Shown here piece by piece: positions 31,430 through 44,025 of a stretch of DNA of 64,000 nt. The stretch's first letter is position 1, and each line of letters opens with the position of its first letter. Below the pieces are notes generated by a model, which ran no database searches, was not told the origin of the DNA, and was given only the letters and a program-made list of their open reading frames with translations. Position numbers and translations under genes: made by a program. The DNA lies in NCBI GenBank assembly GCA_024500155.1, contig CM044873.1:687001-751000 (forward strand), in the 5' to 3' direction. The stretch is from Chenopodium formosanum (lineage: Eukaryota; Streptophyta; Magnoliopsida; Caryophyllales; Amaranthaceae).

Positions 31430-34400
31430 TTAATTTACTCCATTCCTTATCTCCCTTGCCCTTTTCCACAACTCAACATTCCTCATTCTCGCGAAAATCT
31501 TCCTGACTAGAAAGAGCTTGCGGGATTGTTGGGCAATCAAGCTGGCAGTTGAAGGATTTTTGCTAAGAACAATTGTGTAACCGTCTCCATATGACTCTAT
31601 TCCTTCAGTTAAGAGCTGCCAGAACAGTCCACCAGCAGCTGCACCTCCTCTCTTAGCCGATGAGTATAGCTGGCTGTAAACATTTACAAATAACTGGTCC
31701 CTCTTAGTAGTACTGAATCCAGGATCTTTGTCTGATTTTCCAAACTCTGCCAAAAGCAATGGCTTTCGGAGAATGTTTTGAGCATCCTCAATGTGGGATG
31801 TCAACCAGTTGTTTACAAAGGCAAGCTCAGTTTGATCATTGAAGTTAGACAACCTGTTGATGTGCAATAAAATAAAAAACCAGGATTCTGAAAGCAGTTG
31901 CAAAATTAAAAGAAATAATATCTTTTCGAGATGCTTTACCATTGATCAGGATATGCGTGGACAGTTGCAAAATCAATCCCGGGAACTTGATTGTTGGCAA
32001 TGAAATCCGTCCCAATGTTGAAGTTTGGATTGTTATGAAGCTTCTCGGGATGGGAAGATCCATAGAATCCTTCTAAACCAGCTTCAAGCAAATGGTTTCT
32101 ATCTATGGACTTAACATGAGCAGCCATCTCAGTGATCCAGGCCTACATGTAAACAACTCGGTTTAGTCTCCAACCAACAACTTGCATCTCCTACATAGCT
32201 CACATTCGAGCAACTAATCTTAAAACCTTCTCAAACTCATCCTATGCACACATTCGGCCAGATAGTTAATAGTCGCCATGTACTTTTTAAAACAATAATG
32301 TTACAATTGCTCTTACTCTACTTTCTTTTCATAACTAAAATTATGATACATTTGAGCTGCTCCACCCCCTAATGCATGATCATTATTTTTTTAATTTTCA
32401 ACTTGTACTTATTGTGTTGCACAACTATCCACCGTGTAAACATATACCAAATGCACTTTATAAAAGCATAAAGAAAGAGATCAAAGTTTAAGATTAAAGT
32501 TAAAATAGTGAGACTACTACTTCCTCCGTTTCTATTTAGTTGACGCGTTTGATTTAGGCACATATATTAAGGAGAGGAGAGAGAGTGAGAGAGAATGTAA
32601 AAACAAGTGGGGTAGCTTGTAAATGCAAGGTAAAAAAGTTACCCCAAAAGGAAACGTGTCAACTAAAAAAAAACTTCCTAAAAAGAAATACGTGTCAACT
32701 AAAAAGAAACAGAGGTAGTATGACTCTGAGTGAACTTTTCTAGATTTAGGTGGAGCATGTAGTAAGTTGGACCCCCATTAAATTTTTTCACTAGGAACTT
32801 TGGAAGTATACAATACATAGTGTCGGCAGGCAAAAACCTAATTGAATTTTAACTCTTTTCTGATTGAAATTCAGAAAAAGACCAACTATAAAAATTTCTC
32901 AGCTGAAATTCCACAAGTACTAAACTCCAGAATAAAATTCTTAAATGCATTGAGCATAATGCTTGCAGTGAGAGCACGAGGAGCATCATACTTGTGTAAA
33001 TAAGATCAAGAACTATGTTACTACATAAGATACATTGGTGATTTTTCAGAATATTTCGGAAACATGTCCTGTATCTGCTAATTTTTCCATTTCTTAAACA
33101 TGATAATTTTGTTGTATGACAGAGGGAGTAATTAAGAATTTAAGATCATGTGGAGTAACAAACAACATTAATTTATTTAATGACATACTCAAAGCTTTTG
33201 CTTCTTGTTATTAAAAACTTGACAACACTTATAAGACATCCGAGAATATTGACTATTCAAATAAATTAATTATTTGCTCCATTAGTCTGTTCACACTCAC
33301 AAAGCATGTCTCTAAAATTTTTAGTTATGTAGAGTATTAATAAAATTATAAAAGTTTAATATTTCAAAATGCACATTTGCGTAAAATCTAACAAGACCGC
33401 ACATGATACTAAACGGGTAATCACTTAAAATATAAAACAGAGAAGGTAAAGGCTGAAAGAGAGCAAAACCTGAATGGTTTTTCCAGAAGGGTCTGATGTA
33501 CACCTTGGTTCATTCATAAGCTCCCAAGCCATAATTGTTGGGTCATTCATGTATGTCACACCATTTACGGTGTTACGCCTAGTAAGAACAGCCTACACAA
33601 AAACATTTTTTAGATGAAATTTCAATTTTAAAGCATCAATAATTACAACCATACAAATTTTTTTCAAAAACATCAAATTATTTACCTTGATATGATTCTT
33701 GTAGAAACCCTTAACAACAGAATTAGAGAAAAATTCATCATCAGAAGAAAGATATTGGCCTTGATTCTTAGCCCAGTTTACATACTGCTTCTTCCCTCCC
33801 ATGCTTTCATAGTTATTAGCAAAGCTTAATATCAGCTTTATTCCATGTTTCCTTGCCTCAGCTATCACAAAGTCCAGCCCCTATATCAAACAATTTTATA
33901 AACAATGGTCAAACCCAATTAATAATAAAAGACTCGTAATTTATCTCGAGATCAACAAAACAGTCCAATCTCATATTTACTTTATAAGTACATACGAATA
34001 CAAGATATTGTGGTGGAACATTTGTACATGTTAAGATTGTTATTCTAGTGTGTTACAAACCTGTAAAAGTTGGGGTCGACAAAATTTTTCTGATCTCTAA
34101 GATCAACCTATTAAACTCAAACTCGACACGTAAAAAAAAAAAAAAAAAAAAAAAAAAAGACGAGTAAAAAAGAACCTGGAAGACATGTTCATCATAGGAG
34201 CCAGGGGAGAGTTGGAGAGCACGGTCGCCCCCGTCGTTAAATGCCCAAGTTCGGGCGACGGTGAGGCCGTGGGAGGAAGCCTCACGGAAGACATTGGAGA
34301 CTAAGTAACGTTGAGAAGGGTCAGAAGCCATGTACATGAGCCAGTAAGCATTGAACCCATTTGCATAATAAGGTAAACCATTTAATAAAAACCGAGCTCC

Positions 34401-34517
34401 TCTAACTCTAATGAACCCATCTCCTACTCTTCTTCTTACACTAGCATCAACTTTGAAGAATGTGTGACATTGTTGTATGACTAGTAAGACTGTCAGAAAC
34501 AATTTCAGGTGTTTCAT
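31430..34517 (-). CDS. Mannan endo-1,4-beta-mannosidase (GH5)
   Basis: Exons: 34176-34517, 33686-33880, 33470-33592, 31940-32142, 31430-31853. They join to 428 residues, the usual family length. The N-terminus (MKHLKLFLTVLLVIQQCHTF) is a signal peptide, so the enzyme should be secreted to the cell wall. It cuts internal beta-1,4 links in mannans and galactomannans. The GH5 acid/base glutamate is in MAWELMNEPRC and the nucleophile glutamate in LLLAEFGKS. Conserved TWAFNDGG, SFANNYESMGG and VHAYPDQW segments are all present. Intron 4 splits the tryptophan codon of PDQW. No lesions are seen. It lies between the phosphatase cluster and the Era gene, which from memory is the Arabidopsis order around MAN7 (At5g66460). 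Intron 3 holds a Stowaway MITE. Confidence 0.95.
32520..32718. mobile_element. Stowaway MITE in mannanase intron 3 (199 bp)
   Basis: Ends CTTCCTCCGTTTCTATTTAG and (right, plus strand) CTAAAAAGAAACAGAGGTAG are inverted copies flanked by TA. The element is palindromic near both ends (GTTGACGCGT / CGTGTCAAC). Confidence 0.85.
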
Positions 34518-37408
34518 TTTCTCTCTCTAGAAATAAAATGCAAGTTATGAAAATGGTTGGTTTTGTTTGGAAGAAAGTGGGTGGAAATTGGGAAAGTTGA
34601 AGAGACAGTTGAAGTCTTTTTATCAAGGAATGGAATCAGGGTTAACTTGAATTTTGTGGCTTGGGCAGTACTGTGGTAGGATCCCCGGCCCTGTCTTTTG
34701 TGGTGCTCAAGTTTTGAATCCTTTTCTTTATTTTATTTACTTTATGTATTCCTTAAAATTTAATTTTTATGTATCATTCTTGAGAATTTTTCGAGGTTAA
34801 TTATGACAAATTAAATATCATCCTATGTGTATACAAAGCTTTAAGTTATTTCATTTCTTAAACTCTAGATACAACCGAGTGCATTATAATAGATAATACA
34901 AGATACAACTCGACTGTAGGTTTAACTTTTCCGATTAGGGAATGCATAAAGAATGGTGTGAATTTAGGAGGAAACACGCGGCATGAAACTGAAAGCATTG
35001 GAGTTGTACGATATTGAAGGGGCACATGTGCATCGACACATCCTGGAGGCCCACGTCGTGTTCTACCGCTCCGTATTAATGCTTGCATTAATGGGGAAGT
35101 GAGTTGTGTTAAATCACCTAATTTTTTTTTTTAGATAATCACACAGCTACACTAAAGTACGGAGTATATTACATCAACAATTGATGTTGCTTTCACTTTG
35201 ATTAATAGTTACATTGCTTTCACTTTGATCAATAGCTACAAAATAGAACCTAAGATGGGCAGCATTTGATGTTGCTTTCACCTTGATTAGTGTTTTTTTT
35301 TTTCAAATCGAGTCAAAATAAGTCGGAACTGGGTTTAACTTTAAGCTTGTATTATTTAGCTCGAGGTTAAATGGTGCGCTGAGTTCAGAGTTTTAAATCA
35401 AGTCTTTATAAACACTTCGATTCTATATAAATCAGATACGAGTACAAGTTAATCTTAGGAACCAATATTAAGCTGACTTATATTCCAAATTATTATCAAT
35501 AGACTAGTATGAGTTCATTTGTTCTTGCTTTTCAAAAAGTTTCAAAGGTAAATCAAGGGAAAGGGAGCTAATCAATGCGGCAGTTGCGGTGCCGACCCCG
35601 AAGATAGAGGGGGTGGGTTGGGTTCCAACAAGTTTATTAATATAGGAGATTGTCCCTAACTTTTTAGTTCAAGTAAAATCTGAAGCAGTTAATGGCGTAA
35701 TCTGCGGATCCTCATTCCCATACTTTTTCCTACAAACATCTCTCGTGACGTTGTCCATCCAAAATTATGTAAAGATACTACGCATTTTCTCAATGTAGTG
35801 TAGGGCCTCTTCTTTCGTCAATACTCTCTTTGCTCGTTTTGTTTGCTTCATTTTCCTTTTATATACACTCCTAAAATTACCTTATATTGTTATGAAATAT
35901 ATAGAAATTAGAGGATTAAGAGAAGAAGGTAATAAGAGAAGTATTACTACTTTTATGTATTACTCTTGGTAATATTTTGTGCATCATACAAGTGAAATTA
36001 CATGGCTATTTATAGTAGTAAGAACCACTATTACATTGTGGGCTATAACCTTAGAGGGTGGCAATTAGGGTTGGCTACTACATTAAATGCAATGAAGAAT
36101 TGGAGTGTGGACATTCACACCTTGACTAAATTAATTAACTCTTAACATATATAAATTTTTTGCATAAAGAGTAGCTTTACTCTTACATCCAATACTTTTT
36201 TTTTTTTCCCTGAATGGATGCATTTGATCTACTTCGTATTATTTTCACTCGTTAAATCCTCCCTACTAATATAATCTCAATAGGAAAAAGGTACCAAAGG
36301 AGTTACTACTATAAGGCTTTCCTTCAAAAAAAAAAAAAAGTTACTACTATGAGGCCGAGTGACACGACTCTACCATGTGAGGCTTTAGATTTTGTGCACT
36401 AAGAGGCTGTTTTTTTGGTGTCACATGATAAAGACTTTGTGTAACCGACCCTAAATTCCCTTCCCTATCTGACTCCAAATTAAAGCCTGGTCCTATATTT
36501 TACTTACCAACCGGTCATACAACTACCAGTACAATAGTATTCAAATATGCACCACATACTCTTGGTCATATTGGAGGGAGGATCTATTGATCATCCATGA
36601 CTACTACAATAAGTCGGTAACATAACCAAGCTGAGCTGAATATTCACTTCCAAGCTCATTTAGCTCTGAACTTTTCACTAGCATAAATAGACAAAATATT
36701 GTCCAATAATCTAACTCACATAAACAAGAGCATCTCTATATTAGTGTGTAAACTCATTTATCAAACAAGCTCTACAATTCATTAAAATATTACGGAGTAT
36801 AAGACAAAATGTTCATGTTATACAAATGAACAATTGTTGCAGTAAGCATACAAGATAAATAGGGTAGATTTTAATTAATCAATCCATCATGATTTCAGTT
36901 CAGATGCCAGGATAAAAATAAAAAATAAATAACCTTTAAGAGAAGCTGATGAATAATTTGTACTGTGGTATGTATGATTAGAAATTTAGAATATGACACA
37001 GATGTAAGAAATTGCGTATCTTGTACGCATAAAGATAAATTGCCAAGGAAAATTATGAATGTTGTATGATTTAAGGACGAAAACATGTGTCGGCATAATC
37101 ATATGAGCAAACTCAAAATACAAGACATAGGAGATAGGACATCTACATATCAATTACACTTTAATTTCTCCTACCAAAGTGAGTATGGTGAAGGAAAATA
37201 GAGTGAAAAGAAAAGCATACAAGAAACAGATATTAAGGCACAAAAGATGTAGAAGCAATTTACTAATTATAACACAAATTGCTGCATATCTACAATCTAA
37301 ATAAAGAGCAGTTACAGGGATCTCCACCTGGTCTTTTTCACATAAGATGTGCACAGAGCATGGAGGGGAGCAATATAGCCAGTCAACCAGTAAAGATGAA
37401 TCCTGTTG
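34518..37408. other. Intergenic DNA between mannanase and Era gene
   Basis: AT-rich. It holds a solo LTR (35888-36147), and the word TACGGAGTAT at 35160 and 36793. No gene is supported. The first few hundred bases upstream of 34517 should carry the mannanase promoter, but I see no distinct element. Confidence 0.55.
35888..36147 (-). repeat. Solo LTR (260 bp) with TATAT duplication
   Basis: The sequence runs TGTTATG to CTTAACA (TG...CA with TGTTA/TAACA inverted tips) and is flanked on both sides by TATAT (35883-35887, 36148-36152). The minus strand carries a TATA box CTATAAATAG at 36006-36015. No internal region or second LTR is near, so unequal recombination probably removed the rest. Confidence 0.8.
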
Positions 37409-40400
37409 TTAAAAAATTTGTATCTGGCCACCATATCCGTAACGTTTGAGAAGCCCTTCATCTTGTCTCCATTTTTCTTTCACTTTGACTTCCACCTGTA
37501 AACAATAGCTCCAAGTCACTAGTGGTCAAAATAATGACTTTTGGAAGCGGTAATGATCACTGTAATAATTAAAACCCAATTTGCTACTTCAAACATAAAA
37601 ATAAAACGGAATACTAGTCCATTCTAAAATGGAAGGCCTGGGCCCCACATTAAAATCTAATCACCAGGGCACAAACTCTTGTGTCTTATGAACAAACTAT
37701 CAAGAGTATCAGCATGGCTAAGGAGTTCCATTCTTCTTCATACACCAAAAAATAAGAAGATGAAGATATTCACTAAACTGATGCAACATTGATTCCCATT
37801 TAAAGTGAGATAGAGCAAACTGTAGTCAGACATCTGGAATTTATGCTTTTGTCACATTGATAATAATTTCATCAAAAAGTTGGACTATCTTAAATAAAAA
37901 TGGGGATAGACCGATAGGATATTCTATGTCAGTTACCTCTAGAAACACTTTCTTCTGCAAAAAGTCTTCTATGTCAAGGCGTGCAGCAGTCGCTAACAAT
38001 TTCAAAGCTTTTCCCTCCTACAAAGATTCAGAATCAATACAAAAATTATGAGAAAGAAATAAAGCAAGGTCCTAACCAGCAATGACAATCGACGCATAAT
38101 TTTAAAGCAAAATACTGGATAAGCAGACAACGAGCAACAGCAACACCAAATATGATAGCAATTCATACCATGAAGGAAAAAAATGGAAGCAATAAAGTCA
38201 GTGGCTCAGTAGTTTTCAAAATCAAGCACACCATGACAGAATGCAAATGCAACTGTGTTGCAGACTTGCAGCAGCTTAGGTGGCTAGTGCAGCATAAGAT
38301 ATAAGCTGAATTTGGAATCACTTCCAAAAAATAGTATAACAGTAACACCCAGAAGTGCATTCCAGATCATTTACCAAATCAAAACTACCACACATAACCT
38401 ATATTTCTAAAAAAACCATGATCAGTCCCCCACCGTGAAACTTTGGGAGGATAAAAGAGGCTAATTTAATTAGTCATGATCAAATTTGTATCATGTTTGA
38501 AAAGAATTTCTGGAGCTGTTGCATGTAAAAACCACCATGTCAGATAAGATTTCAGTGGAGAGGTGGTGGTTGTGTTGACTGCATATAAGAGTCAAAATGC
38601 AATAGCAACCATCAAACGCAATATTGATAGAGCCACACTTCCTTACCTTTCCAATAAGGATGATCTTTTGTGAATTCTTCTCAACAACAACCTCCACTTG
38701 AATAAAATCTTTTGCACCTGGTCTTGATTTGTAACTCACAACATTAACCTGCATAACTTGGCATTAAAGTTTGGACAAAGGACAGCATGCAGCGAAAATG
38801 CCTCAGGCAATATAGTGAAAAATTACCTGGCATGCATATGGAACTTCATTCTTGTATTGCAAAAAGATTTTTTCTCTAACAATTTCAGCTACAAAAAATC
38901 TTTCAGGGTGCTCACTGGCAATGTCCTGCCAATCAGTAAAAAAAAAAAATTAAGATTTAACTGAAAAATTGTCATCTTTTCACTTATAAATTTAAATATT
39001 ACATTAACTGAGAACAAGTAAATCATCCTCCAAGATGACCAGTTGTGCTGAATGCATTGGCGACATACAAATGGAGCAAAAAACAATCATCTCACAAAAA
39101 GCTAAAGGCATGAGCTAATACTTTTGGATAATAGGGTGGACCAAGGGGAAGTTTTGATAAAATCCAATCTTTGACATCATCAACTCCATGCCCATGTTTA
39201 GCACTCACAGGTATAACCTCATCCACATCGGTAAACTTCTCGTACCACTGAAACAAGCAGGATTAGGGTGTCAAATAAGCATCAAATTATGAAATAATTT
39301 CAAACATTATCCATACATACAGTTGTTGCGAGGAAGATTACATAAAATGAAACCAGAAATCATATACTACACATTTTCTGTCTGATTTATGAAAATTAAT
39401 TCCATTATGGCTATACAACATTGTGCATATCAGACATTTATACTAGCATGACAATATTAACACCCTACAAATAAACTACCTGTAGAAAGTTCATCAGAAT
39501 TTCATGATCCATTCCTCCATCCAACGACATTTAATCTTGAAACACATCATAGATATCCTGAAATAACTTCCTATCACTATAAGCAGATATATATTCATTC
39601 ACATGTGCAGGCAACCCAAGAACCATATGATCCACTAATCCTATATGAGTAGGTCTAGTCCATTATAATATGATAATTTTTTCTTACTGTTTCTATGATT
39701 TTCTCCTCCCACGACAATTTCATAAGAGCTAACTTTCCTAATGAATTACTGAAAATCCAATCTAAATGGGAGAAGCATACAAATTCTATAATCTCAAATT
39801 ATACTCATGAAGATAAATCAAACAAGACCTCACATGATTATTTTTTTATGTTTGTATGAGGGGAAAATTCAGTCAACTATTTTAAACTTTGACCTCAAAA
39901 GTTAAAGTGTTAACACTTTGATATAGAAGTAGAAGGTACACAAACGTTAACCTGGCAATTTGTCAATTATGGCAAAGAAAAAATTTTCTGTAACTGGACA
40001 CCATATGGAATTATAAATGAAAATACTCTTTTGTTCAACAGTGTGAACATTGTGTGATGGGACAGCAAAGACATCTATAAACATTTGCTATATACAAACC
40101 TGGAGTTTTTTGGCAATTTCACCAGGTTTAATGAGATCCTTTTTATTTAGAACAAGTAAGGTGGGTAATTTGTCCTTCAACTCCCCTACACCAGCAAGCA
40201 CTTCGTCTAACTGAAAAAATATAGGAAAATATATGTCAGTTAATCAAGAAATTTGAGATGCTGATTAGATGATAAGAGCTAAGGAGCAAACCTTTTCAGG
40301 CATCTTACACGCATCAACCACAACAACTACACAATCTGCATTAATGGCAGCACTTCGGACATTCTTCATCATCATAGTGTCCAATTGGTGCATCTTCTTC

Positions 40401-42569
40401 TCAATAACTCCAGGTGTATCATAAAGTATAATCTGCAAGCTATTAACAGCTGGACTTAACAATTGTAGTAAGTTCTATATAATTTGTGAACAGTAAAACA
40501 CAAACACTCAAGAGCTAACCTTGAAAATAAAATCAATTAAGATGATAATTGAATAAAAAAGACTAGATTAATGCAAAACTTAACAAAGAATGTCACTAGC
40601 AATTAATTAATGTACTCATTCAACTGCATCACTAGGTTACTTACTATATAGACAATACAATGGTACATGACATTTGTTTCCCTATCGCCTAGGAAAAAAT
40701 CACACAATGCAGCACCTTAGACTGATGTCAAGTATTCCCTATTTTACCATAAAAGCATGGTCAATTTTATTTAATAAAGGTTAATGACGTCAAGACAATT
40801 TGAAGAAATACAAGCAGCATGTGCCAATCAGGCCTGGGGTTATCAAAACACCACCACGCTTAATCACAGTTCAAAAGTTCAAAGAGATTCCACACAGGAA
40901 ATACAAATAACATTTAGCCATTAGAGCTATTGTCTTCTATAAATAGATATTAGACAGCCAAGGCCAACATTTACAGGGAAATTCAAACCTGATGATCTGG
41001 GCCAGAACATATACCAAGGATTCGATGTCTGGTAGTCTGAGGCTTATCTGTAACAATTGACAGCTTCTGACCAATCATTTGATTTATAAGAGTGCTTTTC
41101 CCAACGTTTGGCTTGCCCACCACAGCCACATATCCTGTAAACGAAATTAAAGAAGCATATTTTTCAGAACATCTAACCATAACCCCAACAAAAAAAAGTT
41201 GGAAAATAGACTTCTGTTATTACTGAATATCAACTAGGTGGAAGCAAGGTTTTCTCCTTATATAGGGGTCACTCAATAACTTGAATCCCCTGACTTCGTA
41301 TCTACCAAAGATAAGGACTTATAAGAGCATAACAAATATTACGATAGTCCTAAACAAAACAACTAAATCACGATTGATCGCCCACAACATTAACAGGGTA
41401 TGGAGCATATATTATGACACATTATAGTTTTCTCTGCCAAAGCCCGAGCACAAGTGCACAAGCACAACCAACACACCAATACAATCACCTGAATAGCATA
41501 ATCCTTTGCTACATTAGTATCCTCCCAACACTTTCTTAACACATCATTCCAACCCTATCGCCTTTTCCGAGGTCTCCAAAGAAACGTTTTCTAGCATATC
41601 ACAAGTTAACGAAACCTCGAAAGTGAATCAATTAAACACTCTAAAATACCACAGGAAAATTAATAACAACTGATAATCATTAATAGCTAATAACACCAAA
41701 ATACATCAAAGCATGCTCCCACTTTCAACAAGTAATACAATAAAAATCAATTAAACAACCAAATTCATTTAAAATTGCCCTAAATTTGAAGATATCAAAA
41801 TAGAACTAACATCAAATACTTCAAACCTAGGGGTCGTTTGGTTGCACAAAAGAAATGGGGGAAATAGAAATTCATGGGAATTTGGATATTGAGGTTTTGT
41901 TTGGTTGACCAAAAAACATAAAAAATGTGGGAATTTCAAATTCATGGGAATTTCCAATTCCCACAAAACATGGGAATTAAATTACCAAGTACCCCCTTGG
42001 TAACTTGAAATTCCCATGATTTGCAAATTCCTCCATGAATAACAAACAACTTTCAACAATTCATGGGATTTCTAATGTGGGAAGTTAATTCCCATAATTT
42101 GTCAATTCCTATGGGAAGTTATTTCCCTTGTCAACCAAACGACCCCCTAAACTTCAATTTCGAAATGCAACACGAAACCCTAAATTAAAAAAAGGAAAAA
42201 AAGCAGGAAGTTTAAAGAATACGAACCACTTTTATGGTTAGGGTCAAAATCTCTCTCCTCCATTTCATAATCATCCAACAACGCTAAATTTCTATCTGGT
42301 TTCTCACTTAGAGAGAGAAACGATGATGACGACGCCATTAATTCATCTTCGTACTTTCTATCTTGTTCTTCTTCGTCGTCTTCAATTAACGGAAGCTTCT
42401 CGTGCAAGCTAATACTACTGTAATTTCTGAGTTTAGAATTTCTAAAATTGAATTGAATGGTTGGAAATCGAGTGAATTGCGAAGGAGATGAAGATAGAGA
42501 AATTAGGTTTGAGGGATGAGAGAGTATTCTCTCTCCTAAATGAGGTATGCCGACTGATAAAACCTCCAT
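37409..42569 (-). CDS. Era-like GTPase, organellar
   Basis: Nine exons: 42227-42569, 40989-41134, 40292-40432, 40100-40210, 39122-39247, 38827-38925, 38647-38748, 37937-38017, 37409-37495. They join to 411 residues with GT-AG borders throughout. Residues 1-50 are Ser/Asn/Arg-rich and fit a plastid transit peptide; an acidic linker follows. GTPase motifs: G1 GKPNVGKST, switch I KPQTTRHRILG, G3 DTPG, G4 NKKD, and PVSAKHGHGVDD near G5. The C-terminus has the Era KH-type RNA-binding domain (GAKDFIQVEVVVEKNSQK, IILIGKEGKALK). Bacterial Era binds the 3' end of 16S rRNA during small-subunit assembly, and the plant protein is inferred to do the same in chloroplasts. Intron 1 contains a MITE. Confidence 0.95.
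41830..42146. mobile_element. MITE in Era intron 1 (317 bp)
   Basis: Ends GGGGTCGTTTGGTTG and (right) CAACCAAACGACCCC are exact inverted copies. CTA flanks both sides (41827-41829, 42147-42149), a 3-bp target duplication. The interior repeats CATGGGAATT-like words. Probably PIF/Harbinger-type. Confidence 0.85.
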
Positions 42570-44025
42570 TGTTGGAGCTTCGACACTGCTGCTGTGTAAA
42601 ACTGTATGTAATGTTATCCTCTTTTCTCCCTCCTTTTTGTTTGATAAAAATAATACGGAGCTTATTTGGGCTATTGGACTAACGGGCTATATTTTATAAA
42701 TGTAAGCCCAGAGAAAAATGAAGCCCATAAAACTATCCATTTGTTGGCCCAAATAATCACAAAAAGTACTTCGTACGCAACCTTGGATTCCAATGGTAAG
42801 GATGGCAATCCGACTTTCAGGCATGAGGCAAGGAGTCGAATCTCACCAATCTACCTTGTTCACATTGTCCAAGATTTTAAGCAATTAGTATCGTCTAAAA
42901 GTGAAGAGAAACTTTAATTTGATAAGAGTTCTTATGTGATTAGTGTTTGTTTACCCCGACTTGTAATAATTGGAAGTTCTCTCCAAGACACAAACTCACC
43001 TTGGGTGTACAAATCCCTTATATTGTCTTTTCTTTATTTCTTAGACTCGTGAAAAATAAGGCCACTATCATGTATCAACCATTTACGGAGTAAAAGGCAC
43101 CAATCATGTATCAATCTATGGAGTAAAAAGCTCCGACAAAAAGGTGGATTTCAAGCTTCTAGCCATAACATCTGTGGAGTAGAAGATCAATCTATCATTA
43201 TAATCACACAGTAAAAAAACGTACTTCGTACCATCTTAGTAGTAAAACAGCCCTAACAAATATCTCTTTCACTCTTTGAAGCCTTGAATGACAGTTATTA
43301 ATCATGTTTTGAATAAGTTGTTATTTAAACCCATGCCTGCTGTAGCACAGAGCCCAGCATGCTGGCAGTTTTTGACACAACCAAAATCAACAGGTGGTAT
43401 GATGCGCACCTCGCCTTGGCCACAGCCAAAGCAGGTAAAAGTGATGAGCAATTAGGATTACTTGTATTAATAAATGAACTTCGGTTGTAAGCATGGGAAC
43501 TTGTAAATTATGCAGCCAGCAGTACCCAAATCTGATCTCTAATTATCTCATCAACATCACAGCAACACCGCAACACCCAAGCTAAAAGAGTGCTTCAACA
43601 ATCTAAAGCAACAAAATTCACAAGCTTTTTTACTACAATTCACAAACACGTCTACATAGACCAACACAAGAGTTTGAAGTAACCAAAATTTAGGCCACTT
43701 CTTCGTTCTTTATCAAAAATGCCCTGCAAAAAATATAATCACACTCAAAGTTCCCCAAGTTTCTAGAACCCAGGATCAGAATACCTCATCCTGGCCTAGC
43801 ACAAGGGACTCAAACCTTTTCTTTCGTTTTACAACAACGCATTTCAGCATTGCTCAAAAAATTGCCGATCATCAAAAGTACATTATTTTCATGAAACTGT
43901 ACATTCTGCATAGCACAAAAATATGCATCCCGGAATGTGAAAAAGGCTATTATGCACATTGCACAATGCACCAGACTTTGTCAAATTATTTCTTCCTATT
44001 TTGTATACTTCTAGGTATGGCCTAA
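42570..44025. other. Intergenic DNA with a possible SINE remnant
   Basis: Between the Era start and the end of the coiled-coil gene. At about 42790-42860 a stretch with AATGGTAAGG and GAGTCGAATCTCACC resembles the tRNA-derived head of a plant SINE, but a clear A box, tail and target duplication are missing. No gene is visible. The part nearest 44026 is probably 3' UTR of the coiled-coil gene. Confidence 0.4.

Noticed and set aside
42790..43010. Possible tRNA-derived SINE
   Set aside because: Only a B-box-like word is visible; no A box, tail or target duplication could be shown, so it is mentioned only as a possibility in the intergenic entry.
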